Assembly (NCBI GenBank): GCA_013995675.1
Contig: VWRR01000001.1
Coordinates: 930,001-994,000, forward strand
Length of the DNA stretch: 64,000 bases
Direction: 5' to 3'
Source of the DNA: Cyanidiococcus yangmingshanensis
Taxonomy: Eukaryota > Rhodophyta > Bangiophyceae > Cyanidiales > Cyanidiaceae
The position numbers and the translations under genes are program-made. The notes under the pieces were generated by a model. The model was not told the DNA's origin and searched no databases. It saw only the letters and a list, made by a program, of their open reading frames with translations. Positions 51,856-63,731 of this stretch are shown here, piece by piece; position 1 is the stretch's first letter; every line of letters begins with the position of its first letter.

Positions 51856-53594
51856 ATGTCGAAAACAGCGTCGGAGGAGAGGCTTCCTTTTCTACTGCAC
51901 CCACCGACCCAGGCTGATGTGCTGGAACTCGCCGAGTACGCCCAGAGTGCGGCAGTGCTTTACGGACTGGTTATGGCGGCGAGTGCTTCCTCGAGTTCTG
52001 GCTCAGGGCAAGCGCCGACCTGGACAGCAATGCCGGTGCCAATGACGCTTTTTCCAACCGTGGTACCTCGTTCGTGTTATCACCAGGCGCGAAGCTTGAT
52101 GGTGCCTCTGCAACGCTGCATGGATAGCCTCGCTCGAGATACGCCGTTCCTGCTCCAGTGCCTTCGCGTGACCGCGACACAAGACCCTTTCACGGCGCGT
52201 TTATGCGAGCTTGCGCGACAGAACCCAATGGAGGATGATCGACCGGCCTTGGGTATCCTCCGAGCAGACTATTTCATCACAACAGACAGGAGGTTGCGTC
52301 TCGTAGAGATCAATACGATCGCAAGCTCCTTCGGTGCGCTGGGAAGCCACCTGCGCTCGCTTCACACCCACGTGTTGCACCGGGCCGACATTCTCGGACT
52401 CTTCAGGGATTTGCCGCACAGGGCGCATTCGGATCTTCCAGGCCACATCGATGCTGCCGTGGCCCAGCTTGCCTCATGGCGACGTGCTCAGTGCGAAAAT
52501 AACATGCCCGAGAACGGTGCTCTGGAGGGGATAGCAGAGGCCCTAGCGCACGCCCATCGATGGTGGCGAGCGCAACAGGAGTCGCAGTCGTTGGACGTTG
52601 ACACGGCAGTCGTCCTTTTTGTCACGCAGCCAGGTGAACGCAACATTTATGATCAAAAATGGGTTGAATTCACACTCTGGAAGGAACATAGTATTCGGGT
52701 GCGGCGTGCAACGCTCTCACAAATTGCAGAACGTGGGCAACTTGTCACCACAGGCTCTGGAACACGTCCGGCATTGACGCTCGCGATGGGCGCTGCAGGT
52801 GATCCTCGGGCGGAATTCGTCTCTGTAGTCTACTATCGTGCTGGCTATATACCCCAGGATTACCCGAGCGACCAGTGAATGGGAGGCTCGAGCGATGATC
52901 GCGCGCTCCAGTGCCAGTAGAATGCCCTACGGTTGCCTACCAACTGGTCGGCAGCAAGCGCATGCAGCAGATTCTCGGCGAACCGGGTGTCTTTGAGCGC
53001 TACCTGAGCGACTCGCCCGACTCGAAGTGGCACGCACAGGACGCTGCATCTACCCAGCTGGAGGAGCGTGCGCATTCCAAAGCCGAAGCCGTGCTTGAAA
53101 CCTTCGTGGGGATGTACGCTTTCGATGATCCGAGCAATCGCGCGGCGATTGTGCAACGTGTTCTGGACCATCCCGATGAGTTTGTCCTCAAGCCTCAACG
53201 CGAAGGAGGCGGGAACAATCTCTACGGTGCTGATATGGTCAAATGCATTGAGGCCTACTGGAACGCTCCAGAGATGGTTCCTCGTCGCCAGGACCCGGAG
53301 CATCCCCTCTGTGCCTACGTGCTGATGGATCGAATTCATCCAGCGTCGTCGGAAAATGTGATTCTGCGAAATGGGAACGCTCCAGTCCGGAGCGAATGTG
53401 TCTCCGAGTTAGGTATTTTCGGAATCTTTTTCGGCAATGCTCGGCATCGTGGGAGCGCATCCACGAGCACGATCATCGATATCTTGAACCAGGCGGTTGG
53501 GCACTTGCTACGGACCAAAGCAGCGCGACAAGATGATGGCGGAGTGGCAGCAGGTGTTGCAGCACTCGACTCGCCCTGGCTCGACACCGTCTAA
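51856..53594 (+). CDS. Glutathione synthetase (eukaryotic GSS family)
   Basis: This ATP-grasp enzyme joins gamma-glutamylcysteine and glycine to make glutathione. Family blocks in order: FPTVVPRSCYHQARSLMVPL, GILRADYFITT, LRLVEINTIASSFGALGSHL, GERNIYDQKWVEFTLWKEH, VSVVYYRAGYIPQDYPS, VAYQLVGSKRMQQIL, the ATP-binding FVLKPQREGGGNNLYGAD, and YVLMDRIHP, SELGIFGIFFGN. The Gly-rich loop is intact. The start ATG at 51856 (MSKTASEERLPF) agrees with the family N-terminus. Between 52870 and 52925 the reading changes frame twice (EWEARAMIARSSA lies in the middle frame); otherwise the gene is full length. It acts in the cytosol or plastid; no clear transit peptide is seen. Confidence 0.92.
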
Positions 53595-53646
53595 ATACTG
53601 ATAGGGGATGTCTCCAAGTACTACAAGTTTAGGCTGATCTCCTAAA

Positions 53647-53947
53647 CTACAGCGGATTTACGCCCGACTTGGGCGTTCGGCCGAAACCGATCCCTGTCGT
53701 CTTTTCTGGTGATCCGGTTTGAATCAAGGATATCCGAGCGCCCCCTTTCCAGTCAGTATCTCGATTGAAACACTGGAGCGTCCAAGTCGTTCGCTGCGTG
53801 GGTCGAGGGTTTCCTGTCCCGGAAGGAGTCGCCTCTGGAGACTCTTGTAACGCTCCTAGCGTCCACGAACTCGAGGATGCTCTCATGAAGAGCATTGGCT
53901 ACAGCTCGTTCGCGCTTCGATTCAACAGACAACCCCAAAGTGAACAC
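53647..53947 (-). CDS. Small uncharacterised protein, frame-disrupted
   Basis: From the ATG at 53947 the reverse strand reads MFTLGLSVESKRERAVANAL and HESILEFVDARS. After one frame change it continues TTWTLQCFNRDTDWKGGARI and SLIQTGSPEKTTGIGFGRTP to a stop at 53647. It is about 100 residues long and lies between glutathione synthetase and PDCD5. The family is not recognised. Confidence 0.4.
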
Positions 53948-54084
53948 TCAAGCGCGACCATGAAAAAAGCTCGGGCGTGCCTCGACAACGAGCACTGTCT
54001 CCAAAAAGAGACACTCGAGTGTCTCTTCGTCTATCAAGCGCCTGGCGACTGACGACTGCAGCGAATCAAGCCCCATCATCATTC

Positions 54085-54534
54085 TCAATCATCCTCATCA
54101 TCCGACCAAGTTCGACGTCTGGCAATGGTCACACGCGGTCTGACGTCCGAATCCGAGTGCAAGCGCTGAAGCAGGGCGATGAGCTGAGTTTCGGTAACCC
54201 GCGTTCCTGGTGCCAGTTCGCCAAAGCGCACTGCACGCAACAGATAGTCCTCTACAGCCCTTGCCTTGTCCGGTCTAACAAGTGCCACTCTAGCCAGGCG
54301 TTCGCTCGCCTCGTCACTCAGAATCAGACGTAGCAAACTGCGTCTTCGCTCCGCCTCTGCTGCCTCTGCCGCTGCTCGTTCACCGGCCTCGTCGGTTGTT
54401 TGTCTCCCAGTCTTACCCGAGTCAAGCGTTGTACCAGCTTCCGGCGTCATCGCCTCAGAAAGCGATGTCTTCTTGGAACCATGGTCTAGCCATGGAAATC
54501 CATTTGGCTGCATCGAGACTGACAAAGTCTCCAC
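54085..54534 (-). CDS. PDCD5: PDCD5 / TFAR19 DNA-binding protein
   Basis: 149 residues, frame intact. The conserved core is LLRLILSDEASERLARVALV, RPDKARAVEDYLLRAVRFGE, RVTETQLIALLQRL, followed by VTIARRRTWSDDEDD, which is the typical PDCD5 ending with basic then acidic residues. Family members bind DNA, histone acetylase Tip60 or the CCT chaperonin and are conserved from archaea to animals. The N-terminal 50 residues (Ala/Glu-rich helix before the core) match the usual PDCD5 leading helix. Start at 54534; a second Met seven codons later is possible. Confidence 0.9.
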   Translation of the reverse strand: METLSVSMQPNGFPWLDHGSKKTSLSEAMTPEAGTTLDSGKTGRQTTDEAGERAAAEAAEAERRRSLLRLILSDEASERLARVALVRPDKARAVEDYLLRAVRFGELAPGTRVTETQLIALLQRLHSDSDVRPRVTIARRRTWSDDEDD

Positions 54535-54993
54535 TGGGTGAGGCGGTTGCGAGCGTGTTGCCGCCCTTTCTGGAACGCCAGGCGTTGTCCTCGCGGCGCA
54601 CGTGCGCGGGTACAGGTTCTGTACGGCGCGCGTTCCCGTTGTGGACGCTCATGTTGGTTCTGTAACAACGACACGGGGAACGAGACACAGGAGTGCCGAA
54701 CCTGCACGTGACCTTTCTCGTCCTGGTGAATATATTGTGTGGGTGTATAAACCAGTGTCCCTGAAATCGAAAACTTTTTTGTGGAACGGTGAGAACGGCT
54801 TTGGGAGTCGCTCTCCGAACTAGATTGACAAGGTTCGACGTCTGGCGGTAGCGCTTGTGGCCACGAGGCTTCGTTTTCACTAGGTAAGGCTTTCTAGATC
54901 GACAGACACTCTTAAAGACTGTTCGAGAGGATTTGCGTGTTCTGAGCCAGTGTTTCTCAGCGCTCAGCGAGTGGGTTCGTTCTCGACGCGTTC
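54535..54993. promoter_or_regulatory. Divergent intergenic region, PDCD5 / AT-hook protein
   Basis: About 460 bases lie between divergent starts. There is an AT-richer patch at 54730-54790 and no other recognised element. Confidence 0.4.
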
Positions 54994-56512
54994 ATGGAGC
55001 AGCGTGCCGCGCCTCATCCCGCCGTGGCTGTCGGCACCGAGATGGATGCTGGCTCTAGTTTAGAGAGCGACGCTGGCGCTACGCGTGCGGACAGCAAGGT
55101 CGTGGAGCACGATCAAACAGCACCGACGACGTCGACGACGACAATAACAAGAATAAGCGCGAAACGTGACATCACGGAAATGGACCATCACTTGGGAGAC
55201 GATGCCGCGCCGTCGAGCGCAGTGCCACAGCAGCAGCGTCGAGCGCAGCGCGAACTGTTGGACCGGGAGCGCTCAGCTTTGGAGACATCACTGCCCTCGC
55301 CGTCGTCTTTGAATACTCAGGATGCCTCGCCAAGGACTGGGCAGGTTGGGGTCAGCACCACCACAATGCAGCCGACAGCAAGCAGCGCTGGTGCGACGCC
55401 AACCACCACAGATGCTTGTGCGGATGCCAGCGCTGCTAGCGGCATCGTCGTTGCGAATACGGCTCCATTGCTGCTGCCCCGTCGCAAACGAGGTCGTCCT
55501 CGCAAGGAAGAGCTTCTCGCCCGGAAGCAGCAGTTGGTGACAGAGACGTCGGCGCCCGTGCTCAACAACAGTCATCAGCGATGGAGAGCGAGCATATCCT
55601 CCGTCGACATACCTCGGACTGTCCACATCATGTACGACTATCCGGAAACCAAAAACCGTCACGGCGTTGGTGCCATCTCGCGTCCAGTTGAGCGATGTAT
55701 CTCCGTAGAGGAACTCGAATCGCTGTCGGGAAAGAAACAGCCAGAAGCGCGCGTGCCTGCCATCAAGCTGAGTGAACCCTTTCCAGCGAGTGCCACCGTG
55801 CGCGTCCTCCGCATACCGCGACGAGTCGACGAGGCGCTCTCGATGGCGACCAAGACGAGAATCTCCGTCCAGACAGCGACAGACAAGTCACTGCTTGAGA
55901 ACGCCGTTTCGAGCGAGGAGAATTTTGCCTCCGATCAAGTCATTGAGTTGGTTTCGAGCAAAACTGCAACACCTAGCGCTCGCCAATCCAAAGGAATATA
56001 ATGTCGCCCATGAGATCGGTCGAGTGCTGGAGTACACTCGATCCGGAGACGCTTGTCGCGCACTGGCCACGAAACTGGTGCGCCAGATTTCCCGACGATA
56101 TGCTGGAAACGCTCCCGCGCTAGGGATGCTGCTGTCGCAGAGCTCCGCGAAATCAAGCCGCTTCTTTCACTACCCGATGCCATGCTCTTCCAATCGAATG
56201 GGCAACCTTCCGAGTCATTGTTTACGAACTGGGTAGGACCCCAGACTCAAGATCCTAAAGCGCTACCACTTCGAGATCAGCCGCACTTGCGGTCCATCTC
56301 AGTGGACTCTCGGTCACAAGAACCCACCAATAGAACTGTTACGAACACTGGCGGGTACGGAACAGGCAGCCAGTGAAGCGATCATCGCTTTTGCTCGATT
56401 CGTCTTCGATAGTCCCGTCCTCTGCGGGCATGACATGTTCGGTATCCGATTCATTCAAAGGCATCGATTATCGTCAGAGCGAGCATCGCGTTCCACCTGC
56501 CCGGCCACATGA
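54994..56512 (+). CDS. AT-hook protein, C-terminal part frame-disrupted
   Basis: The first 335 codons (54994-56001) are open and mostly disordered (Thr/Ala/Gln-rich) with one AT-hook at about residues 163-170 (RRKRGRPRKEELLARKQQ), which binds the minor groove of AT-rich DNA. The segment VDIPRTVHIMYDYPE and RVLRIPRRVDEALSMATK looks folded. Beyond 56001 coherent stretches continue in other frames: WSTLDPETLVAHWPRNW, ELREIKPLLSLPDAMLFQSN, PIELLRTLAGTEQAASEAII and FARFVFDSPVLCGHDMFGIR, to a stop near 56512. I infer a larger nuclear or chromatin protein with at least three frame changes. No family is named beyond the AT-hook. Confidence 0.5.
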
Positions 56513-56809
56513 AAGACTTTTTTGGGCGTTCCCCTCAGCAACGATCGTCGTTGAGACGAATGATTGCTCGTTCTCGTTCGGCAGTCGGTTTGGTGATCTG
56601 GAACAATCGGCATTGGTCGTAGGCATGCTAATCATCGCCGATCGTTTGGATTCAGTTCAGCAGCTTGCCGTCGCATCACGACTAGTGATTTTAGGAGTCG
56701 CACGATGTCCGACCAAGATGGTTCATCTCGTCGATGGCAAACGGCCGTATGCGGAGAATCCATTCCCGGACGGTATAAGCCTGCCCCACGAGAGGCGTTT
56801 CCAAAGCCC

Positions 56810-57778
56810 TCAAGCATCGCCAGCCTTGTCTGGTCCCTCGTCGACAAGTCGACCCAGTCGTCTTTTCAACTCATTCAGCTGGCGTTCAGAAAACTCACCT
56901 GCATACTCTCGATCTGGAGGTCCATTCTCGGGCGCATCGCGGAAGTAACGTTCGTATCCAGGCATGTTGTCTTGTGGTGGTACAATCATCATACCCGAGG
57001 GAACCAGGCCCATGCGAAGTCCCGTCTGCTCACAGAACTCATAGACCTGAGCGATACGAAGTTTTTCTACTTCGGCTTCAGGGAACTCTTGCGCGGCCAG
57101 CAAGTGCGCATAGTGCGTCGCCTCTACATTGCGCTCGAACGCGAGAATAATATCCTCATCGCCGAGTCGCAGACTATAGATTCCAGCTCCTCGTGGCGCT
57201 GATCGGAACACCAAGACGTAGACCTCCTTTCCAGGGTCGTAGAGAGCTTCCTCACCCTCGACAATGGTGGCCTCGACCTCGAACACCGACCGTCGCTCGC
57301 CTTGATCGCTAGCCACGATGTCGCGTGTTCGATCCGCGTCCTTGTCAGCGTCCTCATCAGACTGTTTCACCTTCCGTATACGCTTTTGGAGCTCCTCAAG
57401 AGGAAGCCAAGTTTCAGGTATGTCGTGAAACGTTCGTTCTCCCGTGTCGGTGGACTCTTCCGCGCCTCCGTCCTCATGTTTCCCGTCCTCAGCGGCAGCA
57501 GCAGCAGCAGCAGCGTCGTCGTCATCCCATGCGTCGGCATTTGCGTCCGCCGAGTCCAGCGTCGCACGCAGTCGACTCGCTGACCGCCAGGCGAACAGGT
57601 TAAGCGCTCCTCGAAGGCCAGCTTGGCGACGAGCATTCACCAGATTTTGGTGACGCCACCGACAACGAGAACAGGCCACAGCAGACCTGGTCGTTAGGGA
57701 CGCGTTCAGTGTCCTTCCGCTCCAGTCGCCCGAAGCAACCGCGCTACCACAGACCAACCAAGCAGCAGAGACAAGCAT
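56810..57778 (-). CDS. DUF3110-domain protein, plastid-type
   Basis: 322 residues, frame intact. The N-terminus (MLVSAAWLVCGSAVASGDWS, then Arg/Ser-rich) suits a plastid transit peptide. An acidic alanine-rich linker follows. The C-terminal 150 residues have the DUF3110 pattern known in cyanobacteria and plastids: KEVYVLVFRSAPRGAGIYSL, EDIILAFERNVEATHYAHLL, AAQEFPEAEVEKLRIAQVYE, FCEQTGLRMGLVPSGMMIVP, and a final helix QLNELKRRLGRLVD. Function is unknown. Its presence supports a plastid-bearing host of cyanobacterial ancestry. Confidence 0.75.
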   Translation of the reverse strand: MLVSAAWLVCGSAVASGDWSGRTLNASLTTRSAVACSRCRWRHQNLVNARRQAGLRGALNLFAWRSASRLRATLDSADANADAWDDDDAAAAAAAAEDGKHEDGGAEESTDTGERTFHDIPETWLPLEELQKRIRKVKQSDEDADKDADRTRDIVASDQGERRSVFEVEATIVEGEEALYDPGKEVYVLVFRSAPRGAGIYSLRLGDEDIILAFERNVEATHYAHLLAAQEFPEAEVEKLRIAQVYEFCEQTGLRMGLVPSGMMIVPPQDNMPGYERYFRDAPENGPPDREYAGEFSERQLNELKRRLGRLVDEGPDKAGDA

Positions 57779-58397
57779 AGCTTCGAGAAAATCACTTGAA
57801 GAAGCAAGTGATGTCCGTGGGCCTCAGCAACCGCTCAACTGGAGAATATCGTCAAGAACGGAACCTGACATCGATACAGAGCGCGGCGCAAGACCGTCCG
57901 GAACACTCGGCTAGGCCAGCATTCATGTGCAGTATTGCTGTTCTCCCTGGCGTCGAAAACCCGCAAGCCTTGAGCTTGTCTTCTGTCCGGAAGGAAAGCG
58001 AGGATACAGCTTGGGTGCTGGAAAAGGCCCCTGGCTGGAGAGACTGGAAACGACTGGAGGGCACAAGGCGAAAGATCGGAATCAAGTCAGAAGTCGGTTA
58101 CTGTCGTCGGGGAGCCGCCAGCAAGGTGCCATTAACATCTTTACCACCTGTCGGTGCACCGAATGCCTCTAGAGCTCATAGACGTCACTGTTTAAGAACA
58201 GACGAGGCGCAGTGAATCCGAACACGTCGTAAGCGAGCAAGCTGGGCGATCGTTGGTCTCGGGGGAAAACGTTTGCGCGCCCCGGCCCCTTGGTCGTTTC
58301 TGAGCACTAGCACGGACGAACGAGCGTACACCTGAGTGCACATTGGGCGGGGCGCTCGTTCTTACTTGCCCAACTACGGAGCATCGAACGTTGTTTC
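57779..58397. other. Gap with a possible small + strand gene
   Basis: Two overlapping + frames (57796-58215 and 57927-58172) carry protein-like phrases (ASLELVFCPEGKRGYSLGAG, then MPLELIDVTV just before a stop near 58194). Together they suggest a small indel-broken gene, but I cannot identify it. Confidence 0.3.
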
Positions 58398-58907
58398 TTG
58401 AGACTCATGATTGAGCGGCTCTATTATTTTGTGATCGTCGGTCCGAATGATCGCGTGCTCTATGATCTCTTTTACCCAGCGTCACTATCAGAACTGGACT
58501 GGCGAACGAGTTCGGATGCATCGAGCCCCACTGAACGAGGAGGTTTCGAATCCCATCATTTCGTCCCCAGCATCCAAGCAGTTTTACAGTTCGTTGCCTA
58601 CAGCGCACTTGATCACATCGACGAGAAACTCTGGATAACTTCAGCGCGTAGCTTGAAACATGTGTTTCGGTTCCGTGAATGGTCTGCGTCTGTTCATCTG
58701 ACACCGAACGCGAGCACTCGCTTTGTCTTGGTACACGGCTCCAGTGAGGATGCGGCTCGCAACGTGCGTGCCTTCATGAACGCAGTCTACGAAGTCTATG
58801 TTCCATGCGTTCTCTGCAATCCCTTTCAGGACGCAGAGGCACCAATTCAGAGTCAACGATTTCATGAAGTGGCCAAGAATCTGGCTAAGAGGTATCTCTC
58901 TGGCTAG
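58398..58907 (+). CDS. TRAPPC2: TRAPPC2 / sedlin, TRAPP tethering complex subunit
   Basis: 169 residues, frame intact. It is a longin-fold core subunit of TRAPP complexes, which tether ER-derived and Golgi vesicles and activate Rab1/Ypt1. Conserved blocks are LYYFVIVGPNDRVLYDLFYP, LQFVAYSALDHIDEKLWITS, HVFRFREWSASVHLTPNAST, RFVLVHGS, and the end NAVYEVYVPCVLCNPFQDAE, with PIQSQRFHEVAKNLAKRYL. The insert SSDASSPTERGGFESHH in the first loop is longer than in animals. The ATG at 58398 (MRLMIERLYYF) is kept; an alternative Met lies three codons on. Confidence 0.92.
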   Translation: MRLMIERLYYFVIVGPNDRVLYDLFYPASLSELDWRTSSDASSPTERGGFESHHFVPSIQAVLQFVAYSALDHIDEKLWITSARSLKHVFRFREWSASVHLTPNASTRFVLVHGSSEDAARNVRAFMNAVYEVYVPCVLCNPFQDAEAPIQSQRFHEVAKNLAKRYLSG

Positions 58908-60157
58908 AAGTTGCGTGTTTCGCCGGAGAGAGCACGGGAGCTAGGCTGCGTCCCTGTTTCAGGATGCACTCATCCGCCGAACCTGCTTTGGGATGCATCC
59001 AGCAATCCGCATGCAGCAACTATGCTCCCGACAACTGGTGGCCATGTTTTTAGACCAGTGCCGAAAAAGACGAGGTTGGCGCACCACCTGCTGCGACAAT
59101 GCAGCTGGGGCATTCTATAGGAATTATTCCTGTCCATCGCCGGCCAGTGGACAACCTTTCCTCTCTGCTCGGAACAAGGCATACTCGCCAGCATACGTAT
59201 CAACTCATTCAAAGAGTCTTTGGATTGGTGTGGGCAACCAGTTCGGTCAATGCGTTTGCCTCGGATGTGTGATTGCGACCACGTATGGTATTGGGAAAGC
59301 GTCAGAGAACTGTGGCGTGCTCTTTCCTGTCTCCGTCCACAGATCAAGTGTGCCTCTGGTGATAGTTCCTCGTACATGACGTGGCTGAGGCCGTTGTGAA
59401 ACTGTAGAAAAGAGGCACTCAGGCGGCTTGAGGTCCGCCCTCTCTCGCCACGAGTAGGAAACCCAGTGTTCGAGGCTGGCGCCTATTCCACGGGCACGTT
59501 CACAACAGATGATGTACGTCGATATAGATATGTCATGAGACTGCATTCACTTCTGCTGGGATGGCTTGCGGTTCGTTACTGCTGTGTTGCACTTCTCCAG
59601 CGTTTGTTGCACCCATAACGCCGCACTGGTGTCCAGCGAGTGACTCGCGCGCCCCTCGCTCATCGCAACCCTTTCGCTGCCACAACTGGGAGTGCCTCCT
59701 CCTGAACTATACAGATAAAGCGCTCCACTACGACTATTCCTTGCTCTTGCTTCGAGGGGTAGTTCGCCAGATGGCGTTCGACACGCTTCCGCAACGGACG
59801 CCACCCGCGGAACCTGCGCCTTCGAGCTCGATCGAGAGCCAAGTGCTCATCCTACCCCAGTGCCGGACATCACCTCTTTTCATGCATCCGCCACCACGAA
59901 GACACAGTCAAGGAGTTCACCAAGACGCTTTGATCGGTACGAACGAGTCAGCGAGCGCCCTCGTTGCCAACTAGAGCGCGTCCTGCATAATGCTTTTCGC
60001 CGAGACTCGACCGCCGGCAAAAATGCACCCTCGAGCGACTTGTCTCCAAGCGTTCGAGTGGCAACCGGTCTCGCCCGACTGACTGACAGAAAATAGAGAG
60101 GTTCGCTTGGTGGTGGTTTGTGTTGTTTTATTGGCGAACGTCCTATAGACACGCGCC
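58908..60157. other. Long gap, no supported gene
   Basis: About 1.25 kb lies between TRAPPC2 and CTR9. Overlapping frames up to 137 codons occur on both strands, without recognisable features. A T/G-rich leader (60110-60140) precedes the CTR9 ATG. Confidence 0.4.
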
Positions 60158-63083
60158 ATGGCGTCCTTTACCTCGAATGACGGAACCTGGCGGCTATTGA
60201 TTGAGTCGCTCGAACGCGAGCAAGCACCATGGAGTCGTTGGCGATCCTGCTTTCTGACGCTCTGCGCAGAGCGGCGCTGGAACGAAGCCATCCAACTCGT
60301 TCAGGCAATGAGTCTTCGGTGGCCTGAGGCAGCGGCGGTGCTTGAGGCTGCTCTTGGGGTGACGTTAGCTTCGGAGCGCGTGGACGCAGCCGGAACGGTG
60401 CTGGCCCGCGTGGAACGACTTGGTGTTGCGTTGCCACCTGTCTGGCAGGGACTTGTTCGTTTTGCTCAAGACGACTACAGAGGAGCACAGCAACTCTTTG
60501 AAGAGAGCGCGCGCTCGGTTTCGCCACAAACGAGCCCTGTAGTCGCGCTCTTGACCCGATTCGGTCTTGGTCGTGTGCTGCTCGAGCGCAGCGATATCGA
60601 GCCACAGCTTGCGCAGCAAGCAGCAGCCTGGTATGCAGATGCCATCTGGATGTATGGCGAGGCATCGCCTGGTGACTGGTGGCGCTCCTACGGCTACGCA
60701 TTGGCAGCAGCTGGGAAGTGGGTTCTCGCAACGCAGGTCTTCAGCTGGCGCCTTGCACGAGAATGTGAGCGGATCGACCCTGACGATGCCGACTCTAGCG
60801 GTGCAGTCTACGCCCAACCGCATGTGGAGACATTGCTTGGACTTTGGGCCTGTTTACGGGCATTGCATGGCTCGTCAAAAGCATCTCCCGACCGGGATGC
60901 TTGCTCGCGAGACGCGGATGCGGTGGCTCGGGAGCTGCTTCGCGAGGCGTTTGTACTGTATCCGCAGGACCGGCGGGTTCGAAATGCCATCTCCCTTGAG
61001 CAACGAGAATGGGCGAATCGCTATCTGGAGACAGAGCGACTAAACCGACTGGACGGGGTAACGCGCAAAGCCCAAGCGCGCTCGGAGTACATTCTCGGGA
61101 GATGGGAAGAGCGACGGGGCGACTGGATAGCAGCCGAGACGCACTATGGAACCAGCGTGCAGTACTGGGCGGATATGGCGCCAGCTCGTCTTGCGCTTGC
61201 TCATTCACTCTTGCGCCGAAAAGAGCTTCGCCAAGCGATGGAACAAGTCGACTACGTGCGCATCCAAGGATCGCGCATGCTCTCCAGCCAGCTTGATGCT
61301 TATCTGCGGGCGCTCTCGGCGGTGATTATCCAGGAAGAAGCAGCGCCAGGGGCAAGCACTGGCGCATCTGCGGTCTCAAAAGCGAGCGAGCAAGCGCTGC
61401 GTCTGCTGCAGGGCACCGAACCGCAGCAGCTGCCGCCAGAAGCGCTGGCTGTATATGCCGAGCTGGTGGATCACCAAGATCCAGATTTTGCTCTTCGACT
61501 CTATACGCTCTTGACGAAGCATTGGAAGGATCCAATGATTTGGAATAACATTGCCGCGCTGAACGCGCGTCGCTCCCGATACGAGGACGCCCACGCGGCG
61601 TTGCAGCAGGCGTTTCGGCTGCTCACCAGTGACCAGGACTTGTCCATGGGGTGCTGGATGCCGGGTCCATCTTTTCTTCGAGACAGCCCGTCGCATCTCA
61701 CTTTTGCATACAATCTCGGTCGTTTGCTGGAGAGTATGGGAGATGTGACCCGAGCCGAGGAAATCTACCGTTACGTTCACGAGCAGTTCCCGTCGTATGG
61801 GGATGCGACGCTTCGTTTAGGCGTCTTGGCCGAGCAATACGCCAAGGACTCGAGCGTTGCGGAAACCTACTACCGTCAGGCAGTGCCGAATCCGCGAGCG
61901 GTAACAGCGCTTGCCTTTTTAGCTCAGGCGCGTGGCCAAGTCGAGGAGGCACAACAATGGTTCGAGTACTTTATTCGCCGAAAGAAGCTGCACAAGTCCC
62001 TGGATACGCAATATGAGGCGCGGAGCTATTGCGATATGATTACGGCTGCGTATTACATCACCTTGGCGCGTGCGACCGCTCGACACCATCAGCATCGTCG
62101 CCACAAGTTTCTCGTCGCGGCGGGTAATTTGCTGCTTGGCGTCCTCGAGAGGTCACGCGACAACGTCGCGGCAATGCTGCTGCTAGGGGTCTATTTCCGT
62201 GAATTGAACTTGCTCACGGAAGCAGAAGAGGCTCTCTCTGCAGTCGTTCAGCTGGGGCCCGTTGCCTGCTGCCGAGCCGTCCATTGTCGAGTGTGCGCGA
62301 GCGAATCTCATCGCAGTGCACCTGTTACGCGGAGCATCAGCGCCGACCTCGTTACGTAACGTTGTTCGGCTCGTGGAGGAGCATCTTCTGTTGGTGCCGA
62401 ATGAGAACGCTGCTCTGGTGGCCCTGGCGGCAGCGCATTTCGGCCTCGCTCAATATCGAGCCAGTATGGATGTGCTACAGCGCGTGATCCGCCTCCAGCC
62501 GACAGCGCTATCGATATGGTTCGACTTTGGTCTCGCACTCGCGCGCGAGGCGCGCTCCCGTCTCGATCGACTCGACTACGTGGCCGATCTACAGGCCGGC
62601 ACCCTCCTCCTCGAAAGCGCTGGAGGGTGCTTCCACGCGCTCGAGTCGAGCCTCCGAAACATGCAGCGGTCGGTATCCGAGGACCGCTATCGGCAATGGC
62701 AGACTGCGTTGGCTGGTCCGACCAATCGGGTTGTTTCAGCGGACGCTGCGCGCGTCAACGGCGCCTGGTGCTTCCGCTGCTTGCCCGAAGCTCGTGAACG
62801 TCTCGCCTATGCAACCGAACGCACGCATCGCAAACGCGAGGAACTGCGTCAACAGCAGCAGCTTCGCGAGGCTGCAGCTGCGCGTCAAGCGGAGGCAAAC
62901 CGTCAGCGCCGTGAAGCCCAGCAGCGCGAGGCGGCCGAGCTCGAAAAACTCGCTCGCGAACAACAGCTCGAGTTCCTCCGTCGACAGGAAGAGTGGGAGG
63001 CTCAACGTGGAAAAAGCCGCCGCAAGTCTCATGTCATGGTCGACCTCGACGAGGATCTAGGCGAGAATCGCGAGACGACTTGA
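60158..63083 (+). CDS. CTR9: CTR9, TPR scaffold subunit of the PAF1 complex
   Basis: About 970 residues. It is the scaffold of the PAF1 complex, which travels with RNA polymerase II and promotes H2B ubiquitination and H3K4/K36 methylation. The protein is built of tetratricopeptide repeats: YILGRWEERRGDWIAAETHY, DMAPARLALAHSLLRRKELR, PMIWNNIAALNARRSRYEDA, LTFAYNLGRLLESMGDVTRA and VTALAFLAQARGQVEEAQQW, then NENAALVALAAAHFGLAQYR. It ends in a long Arg/Gln/Glu coiled coil (RQAEANRQRREAQQREAAEL) and an acidic tail, as in CTR9. One frame change lies at about 62261, explained by one extra base in CCCGTTG (LGP then LPAAEPSIVECA). The rest is open. Confidence 0.85.
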
Positions 63084-63731
63084 ACCAGTTCCTTCCTTAA
63101 AGACCCTCAAAAAGAGTACATGTCATCAGTGGTTACGCCTGATTTCGCTCAATGGCCTACGCCCGAGCGAATCGCCGTTGCGGGAACTCGGGCCTCGAGT
63201 CGAATACCGGAACACTTCTTGATGATCGCCGCACCCAAAAAGACAGTCCTCGGTTCACGAGAAAGCAGAACGCTATCGGAATCATGCCCTGTGGTCTCCT
63301 AGTTGATCAAGCAGTAGGCGATCGAGAAGCGTCCCCATGGTTTCATGTTCAAAAAGACACTGTCCAGATAATGCATATTGATCCATGTTCAGTACGGCCT
63401 CCCGTCTGCGCCACCTGTAACCGGCGCGCCCTGCCTCGTGGTGCGCGTACCGACCCGTCCATCGCGGCGGCGTTAAATGCCCAGTGTGAGGGTGGCGCGC
63501 CACCGTCGCCACCTCGGGCCAGATGGCGTGTGTCGCCGCCGGCCGGTGCGATCCGAACTCGTCCGTCGTCCGCCGCCGTCCGCCGCCACCGTCGGCACCG
63601 CCTCGTTGTACTGCACGCACTGCACGCACTGCACGCATTGTTTGACTGCGTGTGACGCTCTTTTTCTGTATACGTCTCGCTTTACCGCGAGTATCACTGA
63701 CGCTCGACTTGAGCGTACGCAACGATTAAAT
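63084..63731. promoter_or_regulatory. Gap upstream of the last gene, with a 9-bp tandem repeat
   Basis: There is no supported gene. The overlapping open frames on both strands at 63152-63772 are low-complexity (Arg/Pro or Gly-rich) and driven by a GCC-rich patch at 63540-63600. Confidence 0.45.
63611..63637. repeat. Three perfect copies of a 9-bp unit (ctgcacgca)
   Basis: There are three tandem copies, and a near copy follows at 63645 (ctgcgtg). They lie about 95 bases upstream of the terminal gene's ATG, so they may be a promoter repeat. Confidence 0.9.
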